Positions 38,306 through 49,629 of a DNA stretch of 64,000 nt are shown here, piece after piece (position 1 is the stretch's first letter; each line of letters starts with the position of its first letter). Source of the stretch: Trichuris trichiura (Eukaryota > Nematoda > Enoplea > Trichinellida > Trichuridae); contig JBAJFE010000026.1 in NCBI GenBank assembly GCA_037903355.1, positions 186,001 to 250,000 of the forward strand, given 5' to 3'. Below the pieces are notes generated by a model. It worked only from the letters and a program-made list of their open reading frames with translations, was not told the origin of the DNA and did not search any database. The translations under genes and the position numbers were made by a program.

Positions 38306-39476
38306 TCTATACAGATCGTATACGGCAGAGTGCTTCAACTTGACTTCACCTCAACTTAACCTACGAGCAATTGGTCCTCTTGGCATGCCTGCACTCAACT
38401 GGGACATTTCCCTGATGTAAATCCAGTATATGTGTTACATAGAAAGTATTCTCCAGGATCTCAACAACATACGCGTCATAGTGAGACTATATATCGTATA
38501 TGCGAAAGACATCTATGGAAATTGCAGCATTAACGCAGTATACTTTGCCTATACGCGGAATACCTGCTATAGCGACGGTTTCTATGGTACACGTGTAGTA
38601 CGTATGCTGTATGTACTTGCATGCGAGAAATATTTACGTCATATATGATTTCTACGCGTTACATATTGCTGTAACTAGGATAGGACATGGATTCCATGAC
38701 ATATACATGGTTTAAGTTGGGCATTAAGAAGTTATCTGATGATATCTATCTTCTCTAAAGCTTACGTGTGGTACTCATGTTGCATATACTTGCACAGAGA
38801 AAAATATTTAGTGCATGCATTGCTTATAGACAAAGTATTTGCGATACACAAGGCTTACAGCCATGAATGCATTAGGATGGCAAATAGGTTTGCCGAAAGG
38901 ATACGTTTATGCCATATATGGCATACAAGCTGTGTAAATTGCTTTTAAATAGGACACTTATGATATTCCTCACATTCAAGTGCATACAGCAAACATTCTA
39001 CGTGTTAACCAAAGAGATCATGGCTACAGCAGGTATTCTGCGTATGGACAAAGTATGCTACGTGAACAGCGCTTATTCCATGAATGCCTGGTGTATATAC
39101 AACATATAATCTCACTATTACGCGTATGTTTTTTCTTTTTTCCTTTCTTTGTAACGGGTTTGTTAATTTGTTTTTCTAAAGTTTTTCGCGGAATTTTGAC
39201 CCGTTGATTATTGAACGTTTATTGCAAAAACGTTTATTGCGTAATAAACGTTTTTGCAATAAATGTTCAATAATCAACGGGTCAAAATTCCGTGTATGTT
39301 GTAGAAATCCCGGAGAATACGTGCTGGCTCTGCAACTAGTACACATACCTTCTGTATAACACGTATACTGGATTTACATCAGGGAAATCGTACACTTGAG
39401 TGCAGATATGCTAACAAAATTAATTGCTCCTTGGTTAAGTTGGACAGGTGAAGCTAAAGCGCGCTCCTTCTATACA
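38306..39476. mobile_element. large foldback (inverted-repeat) element
   Basis: The whole segment is an imperfect palindrome centred near 38.75 kb with arms of roughly 450-550 bases. For example, CCCTGATGTAAATCCAGTAT on the left arm (near 38.41 kb) recurs in reverse complement on the right arm (near 39.37 kb), as do CAACTTAACC and CATACGCGT-ATAGTGAG. Near the centre, related units (GTACTTGCATGCGAGAAATA and ATACTTGCACAGAGAAAAAT) repeat in tandem. TCTATACA borders both ends (38306-38313 and 39469-39476), a possible 8-bp target duplication. No transposase frame was found. A smaller element (39130-39294) interrupts the right arm. Confidence 0.75.
39130..39294. mobile_element. small palindromic element nested in the foldback
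   Basis: The right arm of the surrounding foldback is interrupted here; its match resumes on either side (CGCGTATGTT before, GTGTATGTTGTAG after), suggesting a GTATGTT duplication. The insert ends in a perfect-centre palindrome at 39187-39294: two 54-nt arms, no spacer and three mismatches. The left arm opens CGCGGAATTTTGACCCGTTG. It has no coding capacity. Confidence 0.7.
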
Positions 39477-39624
39477 CAGAGGCAACTGCAACATGCTGCA
39501 AAAATTTTCCGTTTTTAACAACTAAAAGTACGCTTGAAATCAAGCTGCAAGAATACCATTTACTCAACATAGTTTCGGTTGCAGTTACCACAAACCTGGT
39601 CTTTTCAATTACGCGCCTGGTCCG

Positions 39625-39814
39625 TACTGTAGGTAGAACTAAAATCAGGCTCTGCTGGTTTACGTAATCTCGCACAGCTTAAACTGAAGCTTTAAATAAA
39701 GCTCTGTTGATCCCAATAATCGTAGCTGGTTTAAAATTAAAACTGAAGTCAGCAATTGCTTCGGTTTATGAGGCTAGCGGTTAATGGGACTTGATTTTAG
39801 TTAAGTCTACAGTA
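39625..39814. mobile_element. MITE-like element with TACTGTAG termini
   Basis: A 190-bp element with terminal inverted repeats: TACTGTAGGTAGAACTAAAA at the left and, in reverse complement, TACTGTAGACTTAACTAAAA at the right, both followed by TCA. It has no open frame of note. A degenerate relative lies at 14570-14707. Confidence 0.75.
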
Positions 39815-41803
39815 TTCCCTAGGCGAATAATTGGGAAGAATAAAAATGCCTCTCCTAATTTAAGGGGGACGAGTGAATGCCAAAGGCAAAAGGATTCGTG
39901 CCTGCTACGGACGGATGGCAATAGGTTACAAAGTTAAGTGAACGTAAAAGTGTTTTAACTCGCAGGTATAAAATGCGCGTTTAATACTATCGATTTAAAA
40001 ATATTATTCGATCCAACTGATGAAGTGTCTCCATAAGGAAAAAAGGCAAAATTCTCTGAACTCTTTCCTCCAGCATCACTTAATGTAGTTCTAACAAAGG
40101 CAACCGGAAAAGAAAAAGGGTGACAAGGGCTAGTCAACGATGCTTTTAAACGACACTGAAAAATGAAGATTAACGATATGCGCTTTCCTAATTTGCTTAG
40201 GCTTTCAGACAGGAGAAGTGCCGCCGCAAAACTAAGCAGAATCCCAGACCATGTTGCAAGTAAATTATTGTTTTAAGGGCTGAAAAAGAAATACAAAAAA
40301 TTATGGAAAAAAATAAATCTTTTTTTTTCGAGTTTTACTGTTTTCATATAGTCAGCTGAAATGTTACGGGCAACAGTAGCCTCCTGCCTGTCGAAACATC
40401 GGCCATTTACGCGAGTTCACGGAAAAATAAGCAAAGTTTTTTAACAACAACGCTGACGCCCTTAACAGACAGTCATCTGCATATTTTTTAAGTGAACTCG
40501 TTTGCAAAACAGCAAAAAACCATGAACAAAAACGAAGTAACGATAAGGCTGAATTCAACTTACCTATTCGGGGTTGGTCAAACGTAGCACCAAACTATTC
40601 ATCAGAGATACTGCAGTTGTTTTTTTTTCTCAAAAAATACAAAATAGGAGCAATTAGCATAATGACGCAGCTATCCACTGGTAACTGTACGTCTGCGCAG
40701 GTTCGTCTGGGCACCCTTCAAGCAGCACACACAACAAACGATGATATATCTTGCTCGGAAAAAGTGTAAGAAAAAACGTTGCGTACAAATGCTTTTAAAG
40801 CTAAGCTTTCTGACTTGAAAAGGGCGAACAAAGAATTAGCCGCCAAATGTAAAAGCACAACGCTACTTGGAAAGACCGAATTCGGTAGCGTAACTTGATT
40901 GTCAAGTACAGTAAAAGCTGCAAAATGTTCAGTGCTTTTGATTCACAAGATGCACTAACCAAATTGACAGGAAACCAAATAGTTTAAGCAATGCACTAGC
41001 GATGTGTACCAGGGAGCGACAAATCGCACAGTAAGCATTCTTTTTCTAAAAAATTAATAAATAGTTTGTTTACGCAACAGCCTCATTCGCTTAGAAAATG
41101 ATTGCGCCCTGGATAATATTATTTGTTAAGTGGTTAGTCCCGTCATTAGCAAAAAACTTGCTCTGCTGCGTTGCTGGCTAGCTTGTGCCTTTATCAAGCA
41201 AAATTGAAAAGTTTTCTTCGCCGCCGTAGCAGTCAAATTTGCTGAAATATCATTGGAAGCTAAATCAATAGCGCTAACGGTTATAATTAAGCCCGATAAT
41301 GCATCATGAAGTATTTGGTCATCCTTTCTCGGACAAAAATACTCGGTTTGGCACAAAACGCTTGTTGAAATCAATTGCCTTAATCAGTAGCTTTTGTCTC
41401 CAACAAAAAGAAATTAAACTGCTTCGAATTTAAATTAGCAACAGAACTTTCGCGCAGCTACTCGCGACGCAACCTTTTTTTATCATCGTACGTGAGGTTC
41501 ATTAATTCTTACTGTAATTACGCACACAAAACTTTTGAATATTATTGTCGTTCCTTGCCTTTTTGCTGACGTTTTATACTTCCCGCATTAGGTATGGCAT
41601 ACGCTGCTTTAGTAAATTAAGGTTACTTGCGTCAAGTGCTTTTGTAGACATTTTTGCAAGTCAATGTTTTTTGCTAGCTTCATTTGCGTTTACAACGCAT
41701 AGAGACCATTTTTCAAATGTTAGCTGTTGTTTTTACGACGTTTGTATTATAATGTTGTTGGCAGAGTTGAAGTCGTTGCGCTGTACATTTGCATTTCAGC
41801 ATT
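39815..41803. other. gene-poor region upstream of the DDAH gene
   Basis: No recognisable coding exon or repeat family. A splice acceptor (TTTGCATTTCAG) ends 4 nt before the DDAH ATG. Confidence 0.5.
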
Positions 41804-42856
41804 ATGTCACCATTTACGCACGCCATAGTTAGCCGAGCGCCAAACCGCCTGTTGAGCGGTGGAAAGCCGCTGAATGTAGTAGACATTAATCTATTCACGA
41901 AACAGCAGGAAGAACTTTGCGAAAAGTTACGCGAAGCTGGTGTTGACGTCATCGAATTGGCACCGGAAGACACCGAAGAAATGAAGTCTCTTTTCGTCGA
42001 TGACTTGGCCGTCATTTGCAATGGCACGGCGTTAATAACGCTTGACCAACCTGGCCAAAGGGCAAACGAGGTATAAAGAGAAAGCATTGATACTTTGCCT
42101 CAAGCGCGAAGATGCATTAAGATGATACTTCTTTTGTTAGGTAATGGCTTTGCTGCTCGAATTGGGCTTCCGAGTTAAAACACTGTCCAACAATAACAAT
42201 GCCACCTTCTGCGGTAGCGACGTTTTGTTCACCGGTTGGTAATCTGAAATAGCAGGCCAATATACGCTTTTCAACAAAGCATCATTCCATTAAGGAAAGG
42301 AATTTTTCGTCGCTCTTTCCGACAGAACAAACGCGGCCGGCGCAAAAGAAGTTGCGCGTACATTCTCGGAATATCCGGTCACTGCCGTCAAGCTGAATGG
42401 TCCAAAACCATTAAAATATTACGTATGCATGGCTGCGCCTGAAGTGCTTGCCGTCAGCAGCTCTTCGGAAGCGCAAAATGTTCTCAAGGTTAGAATTAAT
42501 GCAAACAAAAAACCGCGTGTCGTTTTCTTACTTGCCTCCTTTGCTGACAGAAAATTGAAACTGAAGCAACCTATCAATATCACACGCTTTCCTTCAACAA
42601 GGACGTTCCGGTAAGTTGCATGAACGTCAATGGAGTGATATTCACGGCGTGCACTGGTTCGGACGCTGAGGTGAGCAGCTTCTTCTATTCTTCATCAAAT
42701 GGTGACGCGTTCCTCTCTTTCTATTGACAGAAATTCAACGTTCTGCCAGGCTGCACAGTTCAAACAATTGAAATAGACGAAATGACAAAAAATGAAGCAT
42801 TACTGACCCAATATTGTTTACTGCTGAAGAAGATAAAACATATGAAAAACTTTTAA
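41804..42856 (+). CDS. DDAH-family protein, catalytic residues missing
   Basis: Five exons (41804-42070, 42141-42234, 42295-42488, 42551-42670, 42731-42856) give 266 residues. The fold matches dimethylarginine dimethylaminohydrolase, which hydrolyses methylated arginines that inhibit NO synthase: THAIVSRAPNRLL, FVDDLAVICNGTALIT, DVLFTGKEFFVALSDRTN and CMAAPEVLAVSSSSEAQNVL. However, compared with human DDAH1, the catalytic Asp127 (LDGGD) is Cys here (FCGSD), His173 (GLHLKS) is Pro (PKPLKY), and Cys274 (LLTCCS) is Gln (LLTQYC). A Cys two places later is the only nearby candidate nucleophile. It is therefore probably a pseudoenzyme or has a changed reaction. The ATG lies 4 nt after a splice acceptor. 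Confidence 0.9.
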
Positions 42857-43368
42857 ACTTGCGCACCTCTCAATAATGCACACTCTAGTACACGACGTTT
42901 ACTTAATGATCAGACCGGTCGATTTGTTTTTCTGTTTTTCCTCTGGCAGAGACCAAGTTATCATCATTACTATCATTTCAATTATTGTTATTATTCTCCT
43001 ATCGTCAATAGTAGTAATGATAATATTAAAATCACGTATCGCTTCCATAAAGCGTCCACCGTTGCTACGGTAATGAACACTGTTGTGACCCGCGTACCGT
43101 TTCCGGTTTTTGGCGGATAAAAAAGAGAAAAAGCAATTGATGACAAAAAGATGATCAACCAACTGCGGACGAGCGTAGACAACAATGGGAAATGGGAAAA
43201 ACTGGCGGCGACTCCGTTTTTCTACGAAGGGACGATTTCGCAGGTCTCCACAGTAGTAGTAGTAGTAGTAGACAAAGAAAAAAGAATAAGAGTTGCAACG
43301 ACGGAAGTAACGGAAGATTTAGCTAAGCACTTGCGTGTACGAATAGAGAGTAAGAACAAAGTTGATGC
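42857..43368. other. convergent intergenic region with AGT microsatellite
   Basis: Lies between the convergent DDAH and Rac genes. It holds an (AGT)n tract at 43252-43271 and an AT-rich stretch of ATT/TAT triplets around 42.96-43.03 kb. A missing last exon of the Rac gene could lie here, but none was convincing. Confidence 0.5.
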
Positions 43369-44294
43369 CTACAGTTTGCAAAATCTTCGTCGCGCCGACC
43401 GATTCTCGCACTTCTTACAGTTTCGTTCAAAATGCTTCCGACAGACGGGATACAACACTGCGCGTATTGCTTCGTCGAACACATTTTTTACTCCCTTCTG
43501 CGTCAACGCTGAACATTCGACGTACTTGACTGAACCTTGAACGAAAAATGGCACGTATTCGAAAAGCCATTGATACGTTCATTCATTCATTCATCTTTTT
43601 TTTTCTCTCTTACCAATCTCTTTGGCCATTGCGAGACCTTGTTGATGAACGATCGGTTGAAGTCTTCGTTCTCTCAACTTTTCAATTGTGTCCTTGTCCT
43701 CGCGGAGATCGAGTTTTGTGCCGACAAGAATTATCGGCGTACTTGGACAATGATGACTGACTTCGGGATACCACTGAAAATGAACGATAGATGCGGCGAT
43801 AACAAAAATGGACAACATAGAAAAAACGCATACTTTTGCACGGACATTTTCAAACGAAGCGGGATTGACCAAGGAAAAACATATTAGAAAAACGTCCTAA
43901 GTAGGTTCATTAAGTTAAGCTCATTGAAAAAGGGCTTATGAATGAGTACCGTTTGAGGATAAGAAAGTGGACGAAGCCGGTCATAGTCTTCTTGTCCGGC
44001 GGTATCCCAGAGTCCTAAATTGATTGGCTTCCCATCGACCATAACGTTAGCAGAGTAATTGTCAAACCTAAGCAACAACACGGGCGCAAAGGTCAACATT
44101 TTTGTAAAAACAATAACAAGCAAAATGGAACCGTACACCGTAGGAATGTATTCTCCGGGAAACGCGTTCGTCGTATAACTGATCAGTAAGCACGTTTTAC
44201 CGACCGCGCTTAAAAACAATTCGTTGAAAGTTGAACAAATGCCCAAAGGAATTATTTACCCGTCGCCGACGACTACGCATTTGATCGCTTGCAT
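43369..44294 (-). CDS. ced-10: Rac-type Rho GTPase
   Basis: Rac GTPases switch actin remodelling, migration and cell-corpse engulfment. Exons begin at 44294 with [12 protein letters not shown] (44294-44260), then [40 protein letters not shown] followed by [51 protein letters not shown] and [20 protein letters not shown]. All G-box motifs (GDGAVGKT, DTAGQE, TKLD, CSAL) and the Rac-type insert helix are present. The visible end is ...[11 protein letters not shown] with Cys third from the end instead of the usual CaaX. A donor-like GTAAGA just before it (inside CKKC) could splice to an unseen last exon. The ATG follows a splice acceptor by 14 nt. Confidence 0.96.
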
Positions 44295-46032
44295 ACCCAC
44301 GACGGGAACTAAAGAAGAATCAATATAAAGTCAAATTGCGTTACTACCGATGCTACAGAGATATACGACTACGAAACTTTAATAGCCAATCTGTTGAAGG
44401 AGTCAACCAGCCGCTAGAACGAACGTTATATTGGTCGTCTGTTCACGGCGGCTGGTATGAAGCATAAACGGTATGCCAAATCTGGCGTTAAACAACCAAC
44501 AAAGGAAAAACAACATAAATGTAGGAAAAAAAGTGTCGGCGGCTGAAAACAAACAGCATGCATATGATGACACATCATGATGACAACAAACGTGTCCAAA
44601 AATAGCCAATGAATTACGAGCAAATAGCAAACGATGAAACGAGTCATTAGCTTTGACTAAGCGACGCGTATGCCTAGCCGATCGGTAGGCAAAAGTAACC
44701 GGCGGAAAGAGAAGAAGAAAAAACATGATTAATAAAAATGATTTTCCATACTAATATCGAGACAAAAACATTACTACGACATTCCAACAACTGAGCAGTA
44801 AGAATAATCGATTACGTTAAGAATACTCGAATGAAGCGAGGCAAAATGTTCGTACCTTAAAATCTCAATTCCAACCTAAACGTTAAAACGGTTTGCGTCG
44901 AAAAGTCATTAGAACAGGTCGAACAAATTAAGTACAGTAGACAGACGCACGCAGGTTCAAACAAAAACAAAATGTTAATGTCTGACGGCTTTGAAGTCTC
45001 GCTTAGATTTACGCGCCGCTCACTGACGAGTGGTAGTAAAACTAACCGAACGAACAAAAAAATCACTTTGCGTCGCTCGGTCGTCCCTCTTTAAAAGAAA
45101 TCACTTTGTAACAGACGAGTGGTCGAATAACGTAAACCGCTAGCGTCTCAAGGAAGCGCTTGAAGCTATTGAAATGGAAACAAAATGTTCACTTGGACAG
45201 TTAAGCTGTTTTTTTTTGAAGTTACGTAAGCAACTAAAATTATATCGGAGAGCATCGTGATTACGGTAAAACTTAACATACACTCAAGCGCAGGCGGCCC
45301 ACTTAGCTGCTAGAGCTGTAAAGGTATGAAAAAGCGAGCCGGTGGACTCTCAGTGGCCAAAATTTTAAGCACTCAGAGGAGGTGCCCTACGTTTCGAAAA
45401 CTCGCAGCCGCGATAAATTGGTCGAAATCGCCTAACGATGACGGAGAATTAATGTTTTAGTTCATTTCAGATTACTGTTAAATGATGGGCAGGTTATTAT
45501 TTAAAGAGTGGATTCAAAAAGAAGATAATTTTCCGAAAAAACATCACTTTCCTCACTGACAAGCAGTAATCGTAAAAAACATGATAGCGAATTATTTATT
45601 TCGTAAAATTAGGCAACAGATGTCCCGTAAGTAACCAGCATCATTTCTTCATAAACGGAATCATTCACCGCGCGTCGAACAAGCAGTCATTCGCTAAATG
45701 TAATAAAAGCTAAATTCTATTCCATTTGCGGCAGCAATATAAAGATTGACGCTTCTGTTGTTTTACCCTTCTTGATAAATGTCCAACTTCGCTATTGGAC
45801 TTTGTGGGACTTCTGGACATCAGGGACCTGCCGAAAAGCAACATTTTTACTGCCCAACCTATACGCAATGCATTTAACGCTCTTTTAAATCACAATGCTC
45901 AAATTCTACTTTAGCAACGAATTAAGGCGTTTTCGTGAAATCAACAGAGCTCTAATGACTGCGAGTCAACCAATAATTAGGTAACAGTTACTTTTTAAGC
46001 ACAAGTTAAATGTCGAGAAGAATTTTTGGATC

Positions 46033-46233
46033 TTGTCCCTCAGACGAACCACTATTTGAGAAATGCAGGTTCCTTTCTAGCAAGCATGTCCTTAACTGGT
46101 TCTGCCTTTACAGGAGAGCATGACAATCAGCATTTTTTTTGCTCTTACCCAATTCTAGGCCAGCACATAAGACTTATGCTTAGGCTTAGTTTTAGGGAGG
46201 AACAAAATGGCCGGAAAACCTACAGTATGACGG
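46033..46233 (+). repeat. ~200-bp dispersed repeat, copy A
   Basis: Starts near GAGAAATGCAGGTTCCTTTC and ends CCTACAGTATGAC, with GCTTAGGCTTAG before the end. The same start and end motifs recur at 46813-47006 and 53064-53259, always on the same strand. Confidence 0.75.
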
Positions 46234-46812
46234 GGGCTCAGCGCACAAGACCCGAATTTTTAAACGCACTTTCCTGACGCCCTGTTTCAAGCGCGTCTGA
46301 ACCCTATGGAAATCCAGTAATGCGGTCCCGTCAGAGCTGACGGAACTTCGCAAGCAGTCAAGCCGGAAGAACTGTAATTTTTTTTAAAAAATATAAACAG
46401 TTTTTAAAAAACCGCGGAGACCTACAGGTCACCTCCATTATTCAGGTCCTAGTAAAACCGTAAGACCTGTAAGCACAAAACATAGGAAAGAACAGCAAGA
46501 AGTATAAAGCAACAAATAAACAAAGTCGTACTATTCATTGGTCCAATTCTGGTGACACGTAAGTTGAGTTTAGTAAAGCTTTCGCATATTTCAAACAAGG
46601 CCGCAGTTGCAATCCATTCCCAAGCATCAACAAGCCACACAGTCTATCTGACGTCTGGAAAATATATTCATTATGTTCTGGCACGTAGCGGTAGTTAGAA
46701 AAATGCTTTCAAGATTATTTATTTCTAAAATAATTTAATACATCAGTCAAGCAATCTTATAAAGCTCTGTTGTATTCGATCACTTAAAGCGTTTACGCAG
46801 GTCTTATCTTTT

Positions 46813-47006
46813 AGCCTCCACACCGTCTGTGAAATGCAGGTTCCTTTCCGGGGAGCTTGCGGTTACCCTGTTCTGCCCGTACTGAGCAGTATGGTGACTG
46901 TCTTATTTTTATTCCGCCTGAACCTAAGTCAAAATGCACACCTTAAATTTAGGCTTATGCTAAAGTACAGACAAAACAGGGTGGTCTGACTACCTACAGT
47001 ATGACA
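46813..47006 (+). repeat. ~200-bp dispersed repeat, copy B
   Basis: CCGTCTGTGAAATGCAGGTT at the left and CTACCTACAGTATGACA at the right, matching copies A and C. It lies only about 0.6 kb from copy A. Confidence 0.75.
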
Positions 47007-47666
47007 GCAAGGCGGGAAAGAAATCATATCCGTTTTCTGGCTCTTTTGGAATGCGTAAAAACAGAAACAGGCTTTAAGAGCAAGGCTTCGTGTAATTACT
47101 TATTCACTACGCGCGTAGTCGTTACCATGTAGATTTGAAAGGACAAAAAGCTGTGCAAGACAACGCCGTCAATATGACGCGCCGGAAAAATTGAGTTGCG
47201 GGGTAATTATTTATCCGAAAATGCGTTTCCCATTTTGTGAAAAATTATGCTCCTAATGTCAACTGTACCTGCGCGCTTCGTGACGGTAGAGATGACACGG
47301 AAGGGGTACTGTAAAAATTTCAATGAACATGCAGGAACAATCAAGTAAACAAGCAACGATTTAAAATACGCAAACGTGTTGTCCGCTTCTTATCGCATTT
47401 AGACGAGCTAACAGTTTGGGCAGCGGCGTTCCATTGTTTAGAAACGTTTTCAGCTGCTTATCTAACAATTATAATACTAATAAGCCACTTGAAAGGTTTG
47501 CTTAAACGAAAAGAGCACTTCAGATGAGCGAAACGCCATTGTCAACTACAAAAAACTGGCACAAGTTCAGCATACTACTGAAGAGTAAATAGAAAACTTG
47601 TTTCTTCATGTCGACAAATTCCGATAAGCTCAGAGAGAGCTGAACAGTTGGGAGCGCATACCGCTA

Positions 47667-49451
47667 ATGCGGCTGATAATTTTTGTCTACTTCAAAGCAT
47701 TGTTCATATGCTTACGGCAAGCGTTGGCGGACATCCACGAACGTCAACTGTCCGACGATCTGCTGCGTGGATATAACATTCTGGAAAGACCAGTTGACAA
47801 TTGTAGCAAAGCAGTTGACGTCACGCTTGAACTGATCCTATTTCAAATTGTTAATGTGGTAACGAATCGAAAACTGTCGCATTTTTCCAAAAAAAATTGT
47901 CCACATTTTTCTTTTCTCGTTAAGGATGAAAAAAGTCAAACAATGCAGACGAACGTCTGGCTTAAGTTCGTACGACAAAGCAGAATAGCAAGCGAAATTA
48001 TCGGCTTTGCAAATTTTGCTTTTGCAGAGCTGGAAAGACTACAATCTTAAATGGTCGCCCGAAGAGTACGGAGGCTTAACGGACATACGCATACCGCCGG
48101 AAAAGATATGGAAACCGGACGTCATTTTGTACAACAAGTAGGCTTTGGTCGAAAAACGAACTAGCTGTTAAGCAATTCTTCCGTATGGTCAGTGTGGATT
48201 CAAATTTTCAATCCTACTTTCCAAGCAACGTGATTGTATATCATAATAGCCAAATTTCATGGATACCACCGGCAATACTGCAAAGCAGCTGCAAATTGGA
48301 CATCACTTGGTTCCCATTCGACGACCAGCAATGCTGCCTAAAGGTACAACAAAAGAATGACGCTATCTAAGCACATGCTGTTTCCTTAATTTTTACAGTT
48401 CGGATCATGGACTTACAACGGGAACAAATTGAACTTGGTTAATTCGGAAAATGGATGGGATTTGTCGGAGTATCTCGAAAATGGAGAATGGCTTTTGACT
48501 GGTAGGAAAATTCAACGAACTACACGTAATGGGCTTTTTCCTTTTCTGTAGATGCTCCCGTTATACGCAACGTCCAGTTGTATACCTGTTGTCCAAACGA
48601 ACCGTACGTAGACGTCAGATTTTGTTTGAACATCCGAAGAAGAACACTGTACTATGGTTTCAACATGATCATACCGAGCGTACTGATTTCATTGATGACC
48701 TTATTAGGTTTCCTATTGCCGGTTGAGTCGGGAGAAAAGCTTACTCTCGGTAAACGCTTTCTCATTTCCGTTGGAACAATTCATTCCCGAGTATAATTTA
48801 CAGAAATTACTATTCTTCTGTCCGTATGCGTGTTTTTAACAATGGTCGGCCAAATGACACCCAGTACGTCGGAGGCTGTTCCCTTAATAGGGGTCTTTTT
48901 CTGCTGCAATATGATTGTTGTTTCCGCGTCGGTTGTTTCGAACGTACTTGTTTTGAATCTGCACTACCGTTCGCCGGATACTCATCGTATGGGGCCGTGG
49001 GTAAGTGAAGTAACGAAGGATCAATTAATTGCAAAGTTTTATGCAATGATAAAAACGACAGGCGAAGAAAGTGCTGCTTTGCTGGTTGCCAAAGTTGCTC
49101 CGTATGAAACCACTCGAATGGTCGAATCATCGAGACGAAGAAAAGCGGCAGCTGTTACCGAATAAAGTACAAACGGAACAGACACCTCAAAGAGCTTTGC
49201 CAACGTTGTCCAGCCATGACTTGGCTGTGTGCCAAGAGCTCAGGGAACTCAGAAAGATTGTCGCCAAGTTGTTGACCAATACAAGATTCATCCGAGACGT
49301 ACTGGGAAAAGATAGCGAGGATGAACAACTTCGCAGCGAATGGAAGTTTGCAGCAATGGTGATAGACCGTTTATGCTTCATCATATTTTCCGTAGTAATA
49401 ATTATTTCTAGCTGCAGCATATTTGCCAGTTCTCCCCATTTAACTGTATGA
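47667..49451 (+). CDS. nicotinic acetylcholine receptor alpha-type subunit (alpha7/ACR-16-like)
   Basis: A pentameric ligand-gated cation channel subunit. A signal peptide (47667: [16 protein letters not shown]) precedes the ligand-binding domain: [41 protein letters not shown], the Cys-loop ([20 protein letters not shown]) and the vicinal cysteines YTCCPNEPY that mark an alpha subunit. M1 ([20 protein letters not shown]), M2, M3 and a post-M3 helix ([12 protein letters not shown]) follow, then a cytoplasmic loop and M4 ([19 protein letters not shown]). About nine exons were joined by frame. M2 deviates from the family: position 20' is Gln (MVGQMTP) rather than Glu, and the splice across M2 yields Glu at 4' instead of Gly. 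The identity is secure; those two residues deserve checking. Confidence 0.95.
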
Positions 49452-49629
49452 AATATACAAACGTGAACATGGTATTTTTCTCTCTCACCTTATTCGTCCG
49501 TTCGCGCTGCTGCTTTAACTAGGAAGAAAACGTTCGCTCAATCGCCAAAGTTTAAGCTGTATACTAGGACTCATCGCCAAAGGAACCATTTGAGAAAACC
49601 AGCAGTTATTTACGTAGTTATTGCTTACG

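Larger units (their letters stand above)
44295..47666. other. gene-poor, repeat-bearing region
   Basis: 3.4 kb between the divergent Rac and nicotinic receptor genes. Two copies of a ~200-bp repeat lie at 46033-46233 and 46813-47006. No coding exon was recognised. Confidence 0.5.

Noticed and set aside
41126..41832. Open frames upstream of the DDAH gene on both strands.
   Set aside because: Hydrophobic, AT-driven frames without splice context; the DDAH ATG with its adjacent acceptor is a better gene start.
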